This document shows positions 31,222-43,539 of a stretch of DNA of 64,000 nt, piece by piece. Within the stretch, counting starts at the first letter, position 1. Each line of letters opens with the position of its first letter. Both the position numbers and the translations under genes were made by a program. Origin of the DNA: Mantis religiosa (lineage: Eukaryota; Arthropoda; Insecta; Mantodea; Mantidae); NCBI GenBank assembly GCA_030765055.1, contig CM060958.1:109755127-109819126 (forward strand). The letters run 5' to 3'. The notes under the pieces were generated by a model, which saw only the letters and a list, made by a program, of their open reading frames with translations, ran no database searches and was not told the DNA's origin.

Positions 31222-32250
31222 GTTTATATTAGTTATATTAGTTCCTTAAATCTCGTATATACCCACAACCAGTTGATTAAGCTATTACCCAAATTGCATC
31301 ACATTTTTGCGTGCTTAGATTTCTTTATGTCTGATGAAAACAAAGGAATGCAAATTCAAGTCTTACATCTAGTTGATATGCGTCTGTTTTATCACGTGTA
31401 TTGCTGAACCTGTTGGGGCATGATATCATCTTCCATTTAATGACATTTAGATTACCAGGTGTTAATAATACTTATCACGTGAGGGGATGAGTCATCGTAT
31501 CAGTCACAATCCATCACCCAGACGGAGCTATCTGAGCTGACTTCCCTGATACAGTATACTGATCTTGTGTTCTAACTTGTAATTGGTAGACATTAGACAT
31601 TGGTGGAGGTAGCTTCGATAGCCCGCATGCTTGGGTTCCAATCCCGTTTCTCACTTTCCTGAACGCATGTGTTCATGGGGGTTCCCCCGGGTTGCTCTCG
31701 CTAGTTCCGGCCACCCTCAATATCCATTCACGTCATCCCTTTCTTCTGAACGGCATCCTGTTAAGTATACAATTGTTAACAGTTTGAGACTCTTAAGTCC
31801 CCTCCTAAACGTATCATCGAGGCATAGACAAACTACGTACAATCCTGCGACTTGGTAATTATTTATCGAGAAAATCACGCAAAATGAGACGGAGCGCCGT
31901 CCTGCAGGGAACACACAAATTCCATGATACCCTTCAATTGAGGTATTAAAAATGTTCTCAGAAAATTTAAATAAAAAAAAATCTGATAATCCCGGCTCAT
32001 TCGATAATATAATGGGAGTTCACTTCCAGCTCTTACACAAAATAAAAACTTCCTTTTTCTACACTAATCTAAAAAGTACACTTGTGAGAACTTCGTACTC
32101 TCATATGAAAATAGCGCTGTTCTGTAAAATATGGTATTTGGAAATATCTGAAAAGCAACAGCACAACTTAAATAATAAAGCGGTACGTAAGTGCTCAAAC
32201 AGACTGTATTTACAGTATGGAATGAAGTTGTGTGATTCAACATCCACCAA
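31222..32250. other. Mostly unassigned; possible tRNA-like head
   Basis: 31600-31660 (GGTAGCTTCGATAGCCCGCA, then GGGTTCCAATCCC) resembles a decayed tRNA-derived SINE head. No clear family copy was found. The remainder is not recognised. Confidence 0.3.
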
Positions 32251-32251
32251 C

Positions 32252-32530
32252 GCAGAAGCAAGTCCCTGAGAGGAATATGCCACCTTTACACAGTGGGATA
32301 AGAACAGCGAATGTGTGTGACAGAGAACGCATGCTACACAAGGAGCACAACCGTTAAAAACATGCTCTCTATTCACTTTGTACACTAAAACCGAGAAGAT
32401 TTATTCACAAAAATAGAAGCTGTCAGAACGTTTTTGAATTGTCTGCAACTGTACTGACATTGGGTGTCATAAAGCTGTCGAGGAAGGGTGTAGGAACCTT
32501 CTCCAACACTCCTGCGTCTCATTCCCCGTA
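32252..32530 (-). mobile_element. SINE F second-body fragment
   Basis: It is homologous to the second body block of the copy at 23.3 kb (words ACAGAGAACGC, ACACAAGGAGCA, AGAAGCTGTCAGAACG). It is interrupted or truncated near 32522, and no head is present. Confidence 0.75.
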
Positions 32531-32700
32531 GACTTGCTGTGGTATACTGCATCTTCATTGCAGGGGCACAAAGATTTACCAAGATTCAAAACATTTACAG
32601 CTGGCCTCATATGTTAACCTCTAAAAGTCATCATATTATGGGGTCATTAAACATTTTCGTGAGCTCTCTCCACTATGCTAGGGTACATAGAGTTGTCTGG

Positions 32701-32893
32701 GAGCCCGACTCTGTAGGAGTAGATCTGTACCGCGTTCAAGAGGTTACGAGTTCGAATCTCAACGTATTTTCGGGGTTTTTCTTTATCCTGAAAGATGAAC
32801 GTCGGACAACTCCAAACTCTACGGACTCTGTTCATTTGAGGATCATTTTACCCATTCATCGTCCGATATGATAACGTTGAAGGAGGTTGATTA
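32701..32893 (+). mobile_element. SINE A, degenerate copy
   Basis: Plus-strand copy with box B (GTTCGAATC at about 32750) and a body with the first part of the linker deleted. The end is at about GAAGGAGG. Confidence 0.7.
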
Positions 32894-33390
32894 TAAGAAA
32901 CGTCGTCAAGGAAACGGTTCCGGTGATTAAAGTCCAACAGTAGAGATAGCTCAGGAGTGGGCTATACCATGTGTCTTAATATATGTCGGGGTGTAATACT
33001 AATTTTCTGCAGAACTTTGAATAAGTATAACAAAGCAATCAATCAGCTGGAACAATAATAGCGCTTCTCGATGTCCTGACATCTTTCTTGGTGTTAATTC
33101 CAGCTTTCTGCTCAAGATATGAGAAATATATATCTCAGGGAATGCGTGGGTGATATTGTTTAAAGAAAGTTTCATACTGGTTCCAACTTTTTAACCGTTT
33201 ACATTTTAGTGGAGAAGTTGCAGACCAATGGAAACTGTATATCAATGTCCGGTGTTAAAGTATATATTCCTCTACCACGCGTTTCTGCCACTGAGACAAA
33301 AAATGACGCCTAATTCGTCTTTCCCATCAGCGATCAGACAAGAAGTATTCCATACTATGCCCAGGATGTGCTATTACGCTTCAAGTTCTG
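32894..33390. other. Unassigned DNA
   Basis: Nothing recognised. Confidence 0.35.
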
Positions 33391-34697
33391 CTACCAGAGC
33401 AGTTCAATAAAGAATGATCATAATGTTTTAGGTCATAATTTTTCGCACTAAAATTCAATCTTATTATATTCTGCTAGCTTAATGTGAAACAAACACGCCG
33501 TAGTAGTTTCGTTGTTGGTACTCCTGGTTCCCGCCTGTGAGAACCAGGCAAGTTCAGACATGTTCAGTATCGCCTACCCCTGCAATGGAGGTAACATGTG
33601 AGGAACAATATGCGGCTTTGAAAATCTGCTTTAGTCTCAAATCTTCAGTTGAAGCCTATACAATGTTACAGGAGGCCTATGGAGAGTCTGTTCTTTCCTA
33701 CAGCACAGCTCGAAGGTGGTTTAAAATGTTTAAAGAGGGGAGACAATCAATTTCAAAGGAAGGTGGACCAATTACTGCTCTTACGGAAGAAAACATCAAC
33801 ACTGCTGCTGCCATTGTGAGAGAGGATCGACGAATTGCGTGAAGATCACTTTTTGAAATACTGAACATTTCATTGGGTGCCACCCACACATTGGTGCTAG
33901 AAACATTACACATGAGACGTGTTTGTGCACGATGGGTTCCAAAACTGTTGATTCCCGAACAAAAGGATATTCGCATGCAGGTCTGCATACAGTTAAAGTT
34001 GATGTTAGAGGAAGATCTGGAGCTTCTTTCAAACGTAATAACTGCTTATGAAACTTGGTTACATCATTTTGATCCTGACAGAAAACAGCAAAGCTCAGTG
34101 TGGAAATATCCTTCATCACCAACCCCCGAAAAGCAAAAGTGGTTGCTTCTGCTGGGAAAGTTATGGTCATCTCATTCTTTGATATTCATGGAATGGTTTA
34201 TCAGCATGTTGTACCAGCACACACACATCAGTAACTGGACAATACTACAGGGATGTCCTGAAAACACAACAAGTCCATATCAGGCGCAAAAGACCACATT
34301 TCCGTGAAGCAGGCTGGATGCTGCACCATGATAATGCGCAACCGCATATTTCCAATGTTGTTGCTGAAATCTTGCAAAAATCAACGTGAAGTGTATCCCT
34401 CACCCTCTTTGTAGTCCGGATTTAGCCCCATGTGAACTTTTTCTATTCCGTAACTTAAAGAAACGCCTTCGTGGGAGGCATTATCCATCAGAAGCAGTGG
34501 TGAATGCTGTGGAGGCGATTTTGAAGGATGTCTCAAAAAGTGGTTTCCAACATGTCTTCGAACACTGGCAGAAACGCTGGGACAAGTGCATTGCATTCAG
34601 GGGACACTATTTTGAGAAGGACCATCAAAATTATGACGATGAGTAAAGGTACGTTGTCAAAAAATGTGGTCATTCTTAATTGAACATCCCTCGAAAT
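33391..34697 (+). mobile_element. Mariner family 2, full length, dead
   Basis: About 1.3 kb with inverted ends: AGTTCAATAAAGAATGATC on the left and the complement of GATGTTCAATTAAGAATG on the right. The exact outermost bases and TA duplication are uncertain. It encodes a transposase of the type fused in vertebrate SETMAR, in three frame blocks with one in-frame stop and shifts. This is a different family from the copies at 14.4, 54.3 and 60.1 kb. Confidence 0.82.
33585..34646 (+). pseudogene. Mariner family 2 transposase, broken, catalytic residues changed
   Basis: The natural start is the ATG of MEVTCEEQYAALKICF. The first helix-turn-helix (YGESVLSYSTARRWF) and linker are readable to a TGA near 33840. 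The same frame continues with RRVCARWVPKLL. The first catalytic position reads TAYETWLHHF, with tyrosine for aspartate. The second motif HHDNAQPH is intact in another frame. The third reads SPDLAPCELFLF, with glutamate for aspartate; DD34D-to-E changes are known to disable mariner transposases. The C-terminus (HWQKRWDKCI ... GHYFEKD) is complete. Confidence 0.85.
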
Positions 34698-37164
34698 AAT
34701 CCTACTCGTAGCTCGTAATGCCACCTCATTTCTACTTGTCTGGTATTTGCTGCTTTAAAACTCAGAATCCGTCTATAAATTTGTAAGAAATGTTATCTTA
34801 CATTCCAATAATCCCAAGCTAGCCTCCTTACCTAATCTAGAAACTTGGATAGCAATCTTCCCGTTTCAGTATCGTAAAACCGGCCGAACTACTTCTACGA
34901 AATTGCCTGAAAACCATACTTCGCTAACTATAGTACTTAATGTTATCTTACCCCGAAGCAAACTGTACTCATAACCTACAACCCCTTTAATAAACTTCAC
35001 ATAATAGTCATTTTTAATTTGTGTACCATAGCAAGTTTTCCTGATATTACAACATCGATGTTTTTGTGGCTCAGTGTAACTTGAGGATAACCCTGGAGAA
35101 TATTCCGATGACCCAAGAGCTCTAACCTGCAGGACCCTTGACAGTTTTATTTAGTTTGGTTTTAAATTCCCAGCTCACGTAGACGCTATACAGCAAGAGT
35201 GGTGTTCCGGGGAGGCGAGGAGAGAATGTCCACTGCTGGAAATGCATGCAACAGACCCAAACTTGATCACTTATTGTCACTTTAGCCCAGTTTTCTTTGG
35301 TCAGCAAAGACCTTGAGAGGCCAACTGAATAATTAATGTGCAGGACGAGGCAGTCACCTTGCGGCAAGGCGCTTCCCAAATCCGCTAACTAGCTCCTACA
35401 GCCCTATTCCCTCCTTTCCTTCCATCCATCCAATTCCGAGCCGCCAACTTTTGTCCCGAAAGTTTTTGTCAGCCCACCCTCGCACAGAAGAAGGGTACTT
35501 CAGCTCGCTTCGTGGGTTGGGAGGATTAAAAGCCAGCCCGGCTGCAGGAGCAGTAGTGCTGTGGTTGGGGAAGGGGGGACCAAGAAACTTTCTCTCTCTC
35601 TCTCTCTCTCTGCCTCTCTCCACACTTTGTGATAAGGCCCTTCGGGGTACTACTGCTGTAGGAACAGGCACTGCGGTGGGATGGGATGGGATACGTGGAT
35701 ATATATATATATACCCTGTATATATATACACACTCGCACTATACCACACGAGGGTCGCTTCCCAATGTACATCCTCTCAGACCTCCTGGTTCCTCCAACC
35801 ACAGCACTTCAACTTCACCTATTCTGGACGTACCAACTTGCCTAACTGAGCTCTTAATGCCACCTCAATGACACCTTCCCTCCGCTTCAACCTTTCCAAA
35901 CTCAAAATACAATTCCCATTCAGTGGTTAGTATATAACGCCTTCAGTAGATCAATACATTCTCAAATTTCATTACGGCTCACCCATTTTATAATTTGGAT
36001 GACCAAATATACCGGGCGTTTAATTTTTCTTGTAAACTGACGAACGTTTGATGCATGGAGAGAATTGACAAATGTCACCAGACGATGAAATGATTTTCTT
36101 CCATAAATTCCCACAAACTAACCTCATTTTGTAATCAACACGCTACAGTGGTCAACAAAATGAATGATCCTAACCTTTACTCCCCGAGCGCATGGTGGCC
36201 ACAGTTTCTATGAAGGAAAAAGATGCCTTTAAGTGTATCTCTGGCAGGGTCTTATTTACCTCTCTGCCGTAGATGAAACAATTCCTAGCCTCGGCGATGT
36301 CTCCACGGGAGAAGAACAAACAAAACAGATGTAAACCACGCGGCCCTGTGCAAATGTTCACCCTTACGTCTCTGTCATTGCTTCGTACAACTTTCGGAGA
36401 TGCTGCAAGAAGGTCAGTTTCAACCAGAGCTTATGTAAACTTCCCCGGAATGTAAAACACACTCTTCACTGCAATTACGTTTGTCTGTATGTTCCTATAT
36501 AAATTTTTTTGTGTTAATAGATAAAACTTCTAAATTCCACAAGAACATGTGCGTAGTTCCAACATTCTTAATTTTTTGCCACATTTGCTGGGTTTTCTCC
36601 TCTGTTCTAAGCCCTTGTGGCAGTTCCTTAGCAACGTTCGTAAAGGTCAAAACTATCCGATTCTTGAATAATCATCTTCGACTTCATTTGTTAATCCCCG
36701 GTGACCATGCCATTTTGACGTGATATATTTTCAGAAGAGATGTACTGAAACAATAATTCAGATCGCTTACACATTGTCACAGCAAATTTTAGCATATTTT
36801 AAATTCACAGCATATTTAATAGCAAATCAAGCGCTAATTGAATATTTAGCTTGATATGGGTGAATGTCTCCACCCATATTTGCATCTTTAATGCATTTAA
36901 CTTTAAAGATTTACGAAAAGAAAAAAATTAAAAGGTTTCGAAAAATTAGGAACTATATGCAAATGTTACATTTATTTTTTATTTAGAATTTATTTTTCAG
37001 GTGCATTGTATGAACTATTTTAACTCACAGTAGTGAAGAAAACAGATTCTACACAGCTTTGAAATTTCAAAGGAGTGTTTGGATTATATATCATACAGTA
37101 AATTTACTAGAAACTATGAAGCTAAAAAGTTATAATTAACATTATTTTTTGTTGCAATTATCAT
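34698..37164. other. Unassigned DNA with simple repeats
   Basis: 35.4-35.85 kb is GC-richer and open in both directions, which reflects composition; nothing is recognised in it. It holds a (CT)n tract at 35591-35613 and a TATATA double run at 35699-35731 that is nearly palindromic. The rest is AT-rich without recognised features. Confidence 0.4.
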
Positions 37165-37610
37165 TTATAAAATTTTATAAACAAATGGGAGACCTTCACT
37201 GGTTCACAGAAAGCGAGATGACATAGCAGTAACGTAGGTGGGAAGCCCCAGGTTCCATCCCCGGTGACGTCCACTCGGACCCATGGATTTTTCGTGGTTT
37301 CCGGGTCGGTAGGTGAATGTTGGGATGACCCCTGTTGACTTTTCTGTTCCTCATTTCCTATACCCATTATTTACTTTATTATCATTTGTTTCAGATGTAT
37401 ACAACCAGACGACGGTGGTCGGTCAGCTGTGGATGGGCGGTGGAAGTATGTTCTGTTAAGATTTCCTCCCTGGTTCGTGTTGAACTTCAAATCTGACCCA
37501 CTAACACTCAGGTTAAGAGTTTGTGACCATGTCCAAATGGTTAGACCGCCCCGGGTTCGACCTCCAGGAGAACTAATATGGGATCTTTTATGAATAAAAC
37601 CGCATAGAGA
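37165..37610 (+). mobile_element. Possible tRNA-headed SINE remnants
   Basis: 37190-37340 has a tRNA-like stretch with a CAGGTTCCATCCCC box B, followed by words like those of SINE F (GGACCCATGGATTTTTCGTG, GTCGGTAGGTGAATG). 37510-37570 has ATGGTTAGACCGCC and GGGTTCGACC resembling the SINE E head. Both are single, decayed instances. Confidence 0.4.
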
Positions 37611-38419
37611 GGTTTTCTCCGAATTCTTTGATCTCCCTCCCCCATTCATACACCAAATGTTACACCTTTCCTTTCATATCACCTCTTTCACTCTCGTACC
37701 AGGAAAATTCCTCTTCTCCTTTGGACGTATGTCCATGCTACCTAGTTTTCCAGAAGTATTGTTCTACACGATTTAAACAACACTATCAATCAATACTTTA
37801 TACGTTGGTACTCTTATATATTTTAGATCACAACAATCAATTTATCTCTGTATTGTATACACAACTCAGTGACACACATTCAACTAGGGCATTCTTACTA
37901 CAAATAATGTCGTTAAGGAAATCAGCCCCTTACGGTCTTAGGGAAACAAAATAATGAAGGGAAGGGATTGGCACCAGTGAATATAATCCTATTACAAGAA
38001 CAGAGATGCTAGTAAAAGACCAATATACTTAATAGCCTTTACAGCTTGCAATTCTTCATGAGAAAAACTTACATTACTTTTACTTCCTCAGAAATAGACG
38101 TTCTCAAACTCCCTGAACCTCCCCCACACCAAATGTATTTTAAAAATGGTTCCCAGAATGTTTAAGACCTGACACCACACTTTACATGACACAGCTTCTT
38201 TTATTTTTAATTTTCGTAAGATTGACAATACAATTTTAATTAAAATATAATTGGATGACAAATTACATACATACATACATCTTGAATTTTCTGCGAAAAA
38301 TCTCTGAGATGCTCTTTATTGTGAATGAATTTTGTGTAACTTATAAAATTAAGACACGGGCAAAACGTATTACATGCATGCACACAATGTATGTTTCATA
38401 AAATCACACAAAATCAGAT
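37611..38419. other. Unassigned DNA
   Basis: Only a short CATA repeat at 38266-38280 stands out. Confidence 0.35.
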
Positions 38420-38545
38420 TTTTTCGGGGTTTTCCCTTATCCTGAAATATCAATGCCGGGTAACTCTAAGCTCTATGACTGTGCTCATTGTGCATCACTT
38501 CATTCAACGTCCGACATGACGTTGGAGGACGTAAATTTAAAAAAC
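38420..38545 (+). mobile_element. SINE A, 5'-truncated copy
   Basis: Only the second half of the body (from CGGGGTTTTCCCTTATCCTG) to the GGAGGACGTAAATT end is present. Confidence 0.8.
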
Positions 38546-39379
38546 AAGCTTTCCTGTAACAATAAACATATCCGAAATATTTATTGTTGGTTTGAATTGC
38601 TAAATACCACTCACACACTTTACCTTGAGCTTTCAGATGTCTGAAGATGGCTACGCGGTTTTCATTTTTTTTTTTTTTTGCCCCCTCGTGATAATGGAAG
38701 ACAAAAGAACTTCAAAAGCCATCATAGCGACCCTGTTTTAAGACATTTGACTATCACTTAAGTGTATTCTCAGTGTACTTACGTGGAAGTATACATTTAA
38801 AACACTTCTACAGATTTGTATAAAGTAAGATAGAGATATAACCCTTTGTAAGAATATGTTGCTGAAAAATGCGTAGAGAAAGTTATGAGGATCGGGTCCA
38901 GATAAAGTTCATAAGCTACATCGTGTTATGAACAGGACGTTAGCTTCAGGTTAAAAATTCTCTCCACATAGGTGCGAAAGAGACTGGTAATAGCAGACCT
39001 GTTGCATCTCCGGATGGCAGAAAATTGGTTAAAGCAGAAAAGCAAGATTTCCTTTCGAGATGTCATCTCTATGGATACAGTGCTTTAGGAATTGATCAAA
39101 ACTCTGTTACAAATTGTAAACTAATATGTTTGTAGTTGCCTTTAAAGAATCCTGTACACAGGTGTTTACACTATTCTCTCAAATTGTTATTCCTTTGTCT
39201 ATTTAATTTATAAATCGAATCGAGATAAAATTTGCAGAAGCTACCTTACTGGAAATTTTCTTAAGGTACAAGGGAACATGGAAATAAGGTAAGCGCGGGT
39301 AATTCGGATTGGAGAAAGACTCAAATTAGATTTTCAAAATCTGTTTCCTAGGGGATAGGGGCATTGTGTATTGTTGTGT
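38546..39379. other. Unassigned DNA
   Basis: Nothing recognised beyond a T-run at 38669-38682. Confidence 0.35.
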
Positions 39380-41280
39380 TCGAACTGAATATTTTCCATA
39401 CTGGTTCCTGCAGTATGGGTTGTTGCATTGTCCTTTTGTAATAGAACTTCATTTCGGTTAACTAATGCATGATATCTCGTCTAAAAATTTCATGTACTCC
39501 TTTCAGTTGTTGAGAATAAAGACCGCATCAATCGCCCTCCTTTTGGAACAAACTCCCAGTGAACCACACCTTCAAAATTTCTATCAGACACACAACATTA
39601 CTTTGGAACCGAACTGACTTATTTAACAATGACTTTGGCAAGTTGGCGGGAATCAAGCTAAAGTCTGTTTAGTTAACTCGTGTGCACGTCGGCCGACTCC
39701 TTTGACGAACCCTTATAATCGTTTTACAACCCCGGCCCTCCTTCTCCCAGACCGTTCTGCAAAGTTGCCATCTTTCCCAATATGTCATGGGTATCGTACG
39801 AGGTTTCGTCTAAATAAATTATCTTATGTGCATTATTGCAAAACTTCCTTACTTTATATATGTATATATATATACATCGCCAAGCTACAATTCCACTGGA
39901 TATCATAATAACCCTTATCTTATTCACAGTGCGGTATTTGAAACCCAGCTGCTTTAGGAGACCGCGCAAAGTGCAGTGTCCATAAGGAAAATGACAAACT
40001 TCTTGCAAATGTGCAACCAATTTGTCTAAGGTGGGCGCTCTTCCTTTTGCATAGAATTTATAAATTACTCGGCGAATTAAATCGCATGTGAAATTATCTA
40101 CTTTAGAGAAACGTTTCGTTTTGTTTTCACACTTGATCAGCGTCTTTGTTATTCCTTTCATCACAATTTTTCTTACTGTATTTCTGTGAATACCCAGAAT
40201 TTATCAGATTCATTGCATTACCCCTTACCAAGATTATTTTTCACCACATACTTATGTGTTCAAAACAAGCGCTTCAATTATCTGAGAGAGTTCCCGTTAT
40301 AACTTTTTTTTTAGCCTCTTCCAGTAACACAACTCGGCCCAGCAACACTTTCCAATTCATTCACACTATTGTCTTCACTTTAATTATTTTCACTTCACTG
40401 AAAGTTATCTACTACTTCATTTGCATTTACCACTGCATTTCCCTCATACGGTGTCCACATCGTGACACAAAACAAATTTCTGCACGTAATGAAACAGATC
40501 AACTGGATGTTGGAACTTTGGCAACTGAGACTACACGTGGAGTCAACATGCGACTGTCATTTATAGAAAACCAGGGTTGCTTATTGGTCCTCAACGACAG
40601 TGCTCCATTTCTGAAGTGTGAAGATAGATTTATGACGGTCATTAGTAGGCGGGAGGGTCAGGTTCCTCTGACTCCCAACTGCACACGCGTTGACTAGACA
40701 GACTTTACCTTTTCGAGGCATCAAAATTTCGGTAATATACATATTTTTCATCACAACTGACAATTCTCCTGACAAATCTGTCATCCATAGGATTACGGAT
40801 AAGCTGACGACATATATCCACTCTAGTTCAGCCTGTTGAGGTGTCAGTTCATGAGGTACAGATCTACAGCTTCTGTATGATTTTCCAAGTGTCTTAATAT
40901 GGCTTTTGATGCACACGTTCTTCTGAGAGCCTGCGTGTACGTTTTCGCACATATTCTAGCAAAACATGGCGTGTATCCTCAATATTACGTACTTCAGGTC
41001 TTCCAGAACGTGATAAATCTTTACTGTTTTCATCTCCATTGTTGAAACGCTGTGCTACACACTAACGGCATCTTCTCCTTTCACTTCATATATTCTTCGA
41101 GCTGCGGCAGTGACTTTTATAATCTTGTTTCTAGTAGTGTTTTAGAAGTGCAGACATTGTTATCTCCATTTTGTGATTGTTTATTAACAAATGAAGACCG
41201 ACAAATGTTCGCGCTGTAAGTAGCCTTAGCAATTGTATCCTGTAAATACCATTACCAAACTAAAAAAAAAAAAATCTAAA
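39380..41280 (-). mobile_element. Mariner family 3, split by a Tc1-like element
   Basis: The minus-strand 5' part (41280-40708) matches 51.70-52.33 kb, including LGKSYRSCRSVPHELTPQQA. After the inserted element (39661-40705) the transposase resumes at 39660 with NFEGVVHWEFVPKGG and VNRNEVLLQKDNATTHTAGT, which carries the second catalytic aspartate (KDNA). It ends near 39380, before the third. Many stops and shifts. The host is clearly older than the insert. Confidence 0.8.
39661..40705 (-). mobile_element. Short Tc1-like element, copy B, nested in mariner 3
   Basis: The 1045-bp element is flanked by TA at 39659-39660 and 40706-40707, with ends AAGTCTGTTTAGTTAACTCG and the matching complement. 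The minus-strand frame 40164-39724 encodes KVDNFTCDLIRRVIYKFYAK, APTLDKLVAHLQEVCHFPYG, TLRGLLKQLGFKYRTVNKIR and KIIYLDETSYDTHDI, the last with the first catalytic aspartate. It then breaks into the 3' segment shared with copy A. A TATATA run sits in the coding part. The rest of the catalytic domain is deleted. Confidence 0.87.
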
Positions 41281-42353
41281 AAAAATAACGATATTACTTA
41301 TGAGGCTTTTGTCTATCTTTTATGGCTTACCAGTTACGTAAACTACATTGGAATGAAGTTTAAGTGAGTGTTGGGCTTCGTTTTATTTTATTCTACTAAC
41401 ACATAGTTGCTCTGCAAGCTATACTACGTATTGAGTGAAAGCATGTACAATGAATTGATCACGTGTAGAAAATTTATGATCTTCCATCAAAATTTCACTC
41501 CGCGTTATTTTGGATCTAACCCACGTCTATGTCGGGGGTCGACGAGCGATTAAACACTCGACACCAGGCGCCCCAAAATATTAAATAAACAAAGACAAAC
41601 CGAATGCATTGCGGTTTATTAAATGCACGCTTAAGCTAACTCCCAAATGGTGAAAGACGGGAAATGCCGCACGATCTCCCCCTTCTAGGGCTCGAACCCG
41701 AGCCCGTAATGTGATCAGCAGGTCCGTGTAATTGTTAGGGACAGTCTGCAGCCAATATTCATTAGCAAGTGTCCCTGGGGAGCATGTTGCGGTCACAGGC
41801 GGGGCTCGAACCCCCACACCTAGCCATAATAAAACACTACACCAAACTTGCGTCGAAAGCCAACCATTCAGGTCAATAACGCCATCCCCTCCCTCGAAGG
41901 AAAGACCAACGTATTCTGGCAGAAGCTCCGTAAATTACTACAAACAAAATGCTAGCTGAAGCCAAATTACAAAAACAGAAGTTCTAACCTTTTGTCCACC
42001 TTGGTAAATTTAACATCTGAGTGTACAGAACTCAAAATCAAGAACCTTATACAGAATTACATAAAATATTTAATCAGCAGTGGCAAGATATTGAATATAC
42101 CTTAAATACCCTTGTAAGAAACAAAATTCAAATCAAAAAGATTAAAATGTTTTAATATACTCTTTAAAAAAAGCTTAAAAGTTATATAATTATTTCTGCT
42201 AGCATCTTACAGATTATGCAATTTTGTGATTACGAGTTTTTAATAGATATAAAAATAATTTTAAAATTTAAAACGCAGGGGAACATATTGAAAAACTTAA
42301 GTTTCACAGCAGGAATTATCTATTAAACTGCTTCAAAAAGTAAAAATAAATTG
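41281..42353. other. Mostly unassigned; possible tRNA-like remnant
   Basis: 41660-41830 contains two reversed box B-like words (GCTCGAACCCGAG and GCTCGAACCCC). These suggest decayed minus-strand tRNA-derived SINEs, without a matching family in the window. Confidence 0.3.
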
Positions 42354-42588
42354 GCCCACCTCGGTAGCCTAGATGGTAGCATCTGCCTCACGTTCAGGAG
42401 GTGACGAGTTCGAATCCCGGTCAGGGTGAGTTACTTGGATAAGGTTTTTTCCCACGATTTTCGCTTGTCCTGAAAGATGAATGTTGCAGAACCCTAATCT
42501 CTATGGAACCTGGGCTCGTTTGAGCATCATTTCATTCATTCCATTTTTCGTATGATTTGACAACCTTAGAGGACGTAAATTACAAAAG
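42354..42588 (+). mobile_element. SINE A copy
   Basis: A complete plus-strand copy. Box A TAGCCTAGATGG and box B GTTCGAATC are kept, and the end is GGACGTAAATTAC. Confidence 0.88.
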
Positions 42589-42629
42589 ATTTGTTAACTA
42601 GTTCCATATAGCAAATGTTTTTTTTTATC

Positions 42630-43190
42630 TCTTTATTCAAATCCTCTAACACTGGGTCATATTAATGAGTAAAGTGAATAAAATGATGCTCAAATGAGCT
42701 GAGGGTTATTACAGCTCAGAGTTGCCCGAGATTCATCTTTTAGGATAAGTGAAACCCCGGAAAAAGCCTTATCCAGATAATGAAAGGGTAGGCCAGACTG
42801 AAGAATTTAATGCCATAGCCGGGTTTTAAACCGCGGATCTTCTGGTCTCCGTCCAGCCACTCTAAACCATTGAGCTACAACTACCAACGTGCCAATATGA
42901 CATTAAATTCTCCAACTGACTCGTGTTTTTCCCGGTAAACCACTATGAGTCCTCATAAACACATGAGACAACTAGCTTAATGGAGACTTGCTATGCTGTA
43001 AGTAATTTAAGGCCCGGGGTTTATAGTTCAGTCTGACTCTACCCTTTCATACTGCGTCCTACACACGGCTAGTGTGAAAGAACAATTAATTTCCACTTAT
43101 CCGGATAACTCAACCTGACCGAGTTACGAACTCGGGACCTCTTGAACGTGTAACAGACACTCTATCAACTATGCTGCAGACGCGAGGAGT
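42630..43190 (-). mobile_element. SINE A split by SINE C
   Basis: The minus-strand body of SINE A ends at CCTTATCCAGATAA (about 42781). Its head resumes at CTTATCCGGATAACTCAACC (about 43078) and ends near 43190. The 13-base words CTTATCCAGATAA and CTTATCCGGATAA flank the insert, differing at one base, as an aged target duplication would. Confidence 0.78.
42782..43080 (-). mobile_element. SINE C nested in SINE A
   Basis: It matches 43540-43855 and 25640-25900 (words AGACTGAAGAATTTAATGCC, ATTAAATTCTCCAACTGACT, TGCTATGCTGTAAGTA). It carries a minus-strand tRNA-like head with box B. Confidence 0.75.
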
Positions 43191-43539
43191 AAATATCTGA
43201 CCCTTAGAGTTTCACAGTTATATAAAATTCTGTAAAACACAATAAGAATAAAGAGGGTTCTCTGCTATTTCGAAAAGTCAAGGAATGCACTTAATTTGCA
43301 TAATATTTCTAAATGGTCTTTTATACATTATTCTTAAAGCGTTTTAGAAAATAAAAATAAAAAAGAATAGCAATTTTTTCTACGCTAAGCGTAGTTTGGG
43401 CAGAAGTGGGGCTCTGTTCCAAAAACCCAAGTTTTTAAATTACCTGTCTATCATTGCGGCCAAAGTATCTATGTAACATGGCTTCATTCAATTGTTCTTA
43501 GCCTTCAAACAGACGTTTATAAGGATAAACCACCTTGTG

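Noticed and set aside
35396..35849. Opposed open frames of 117 and 132 codons
   Set aside because: Mirror-image frames over a GC-rich and simple-repeat patch; no motif.
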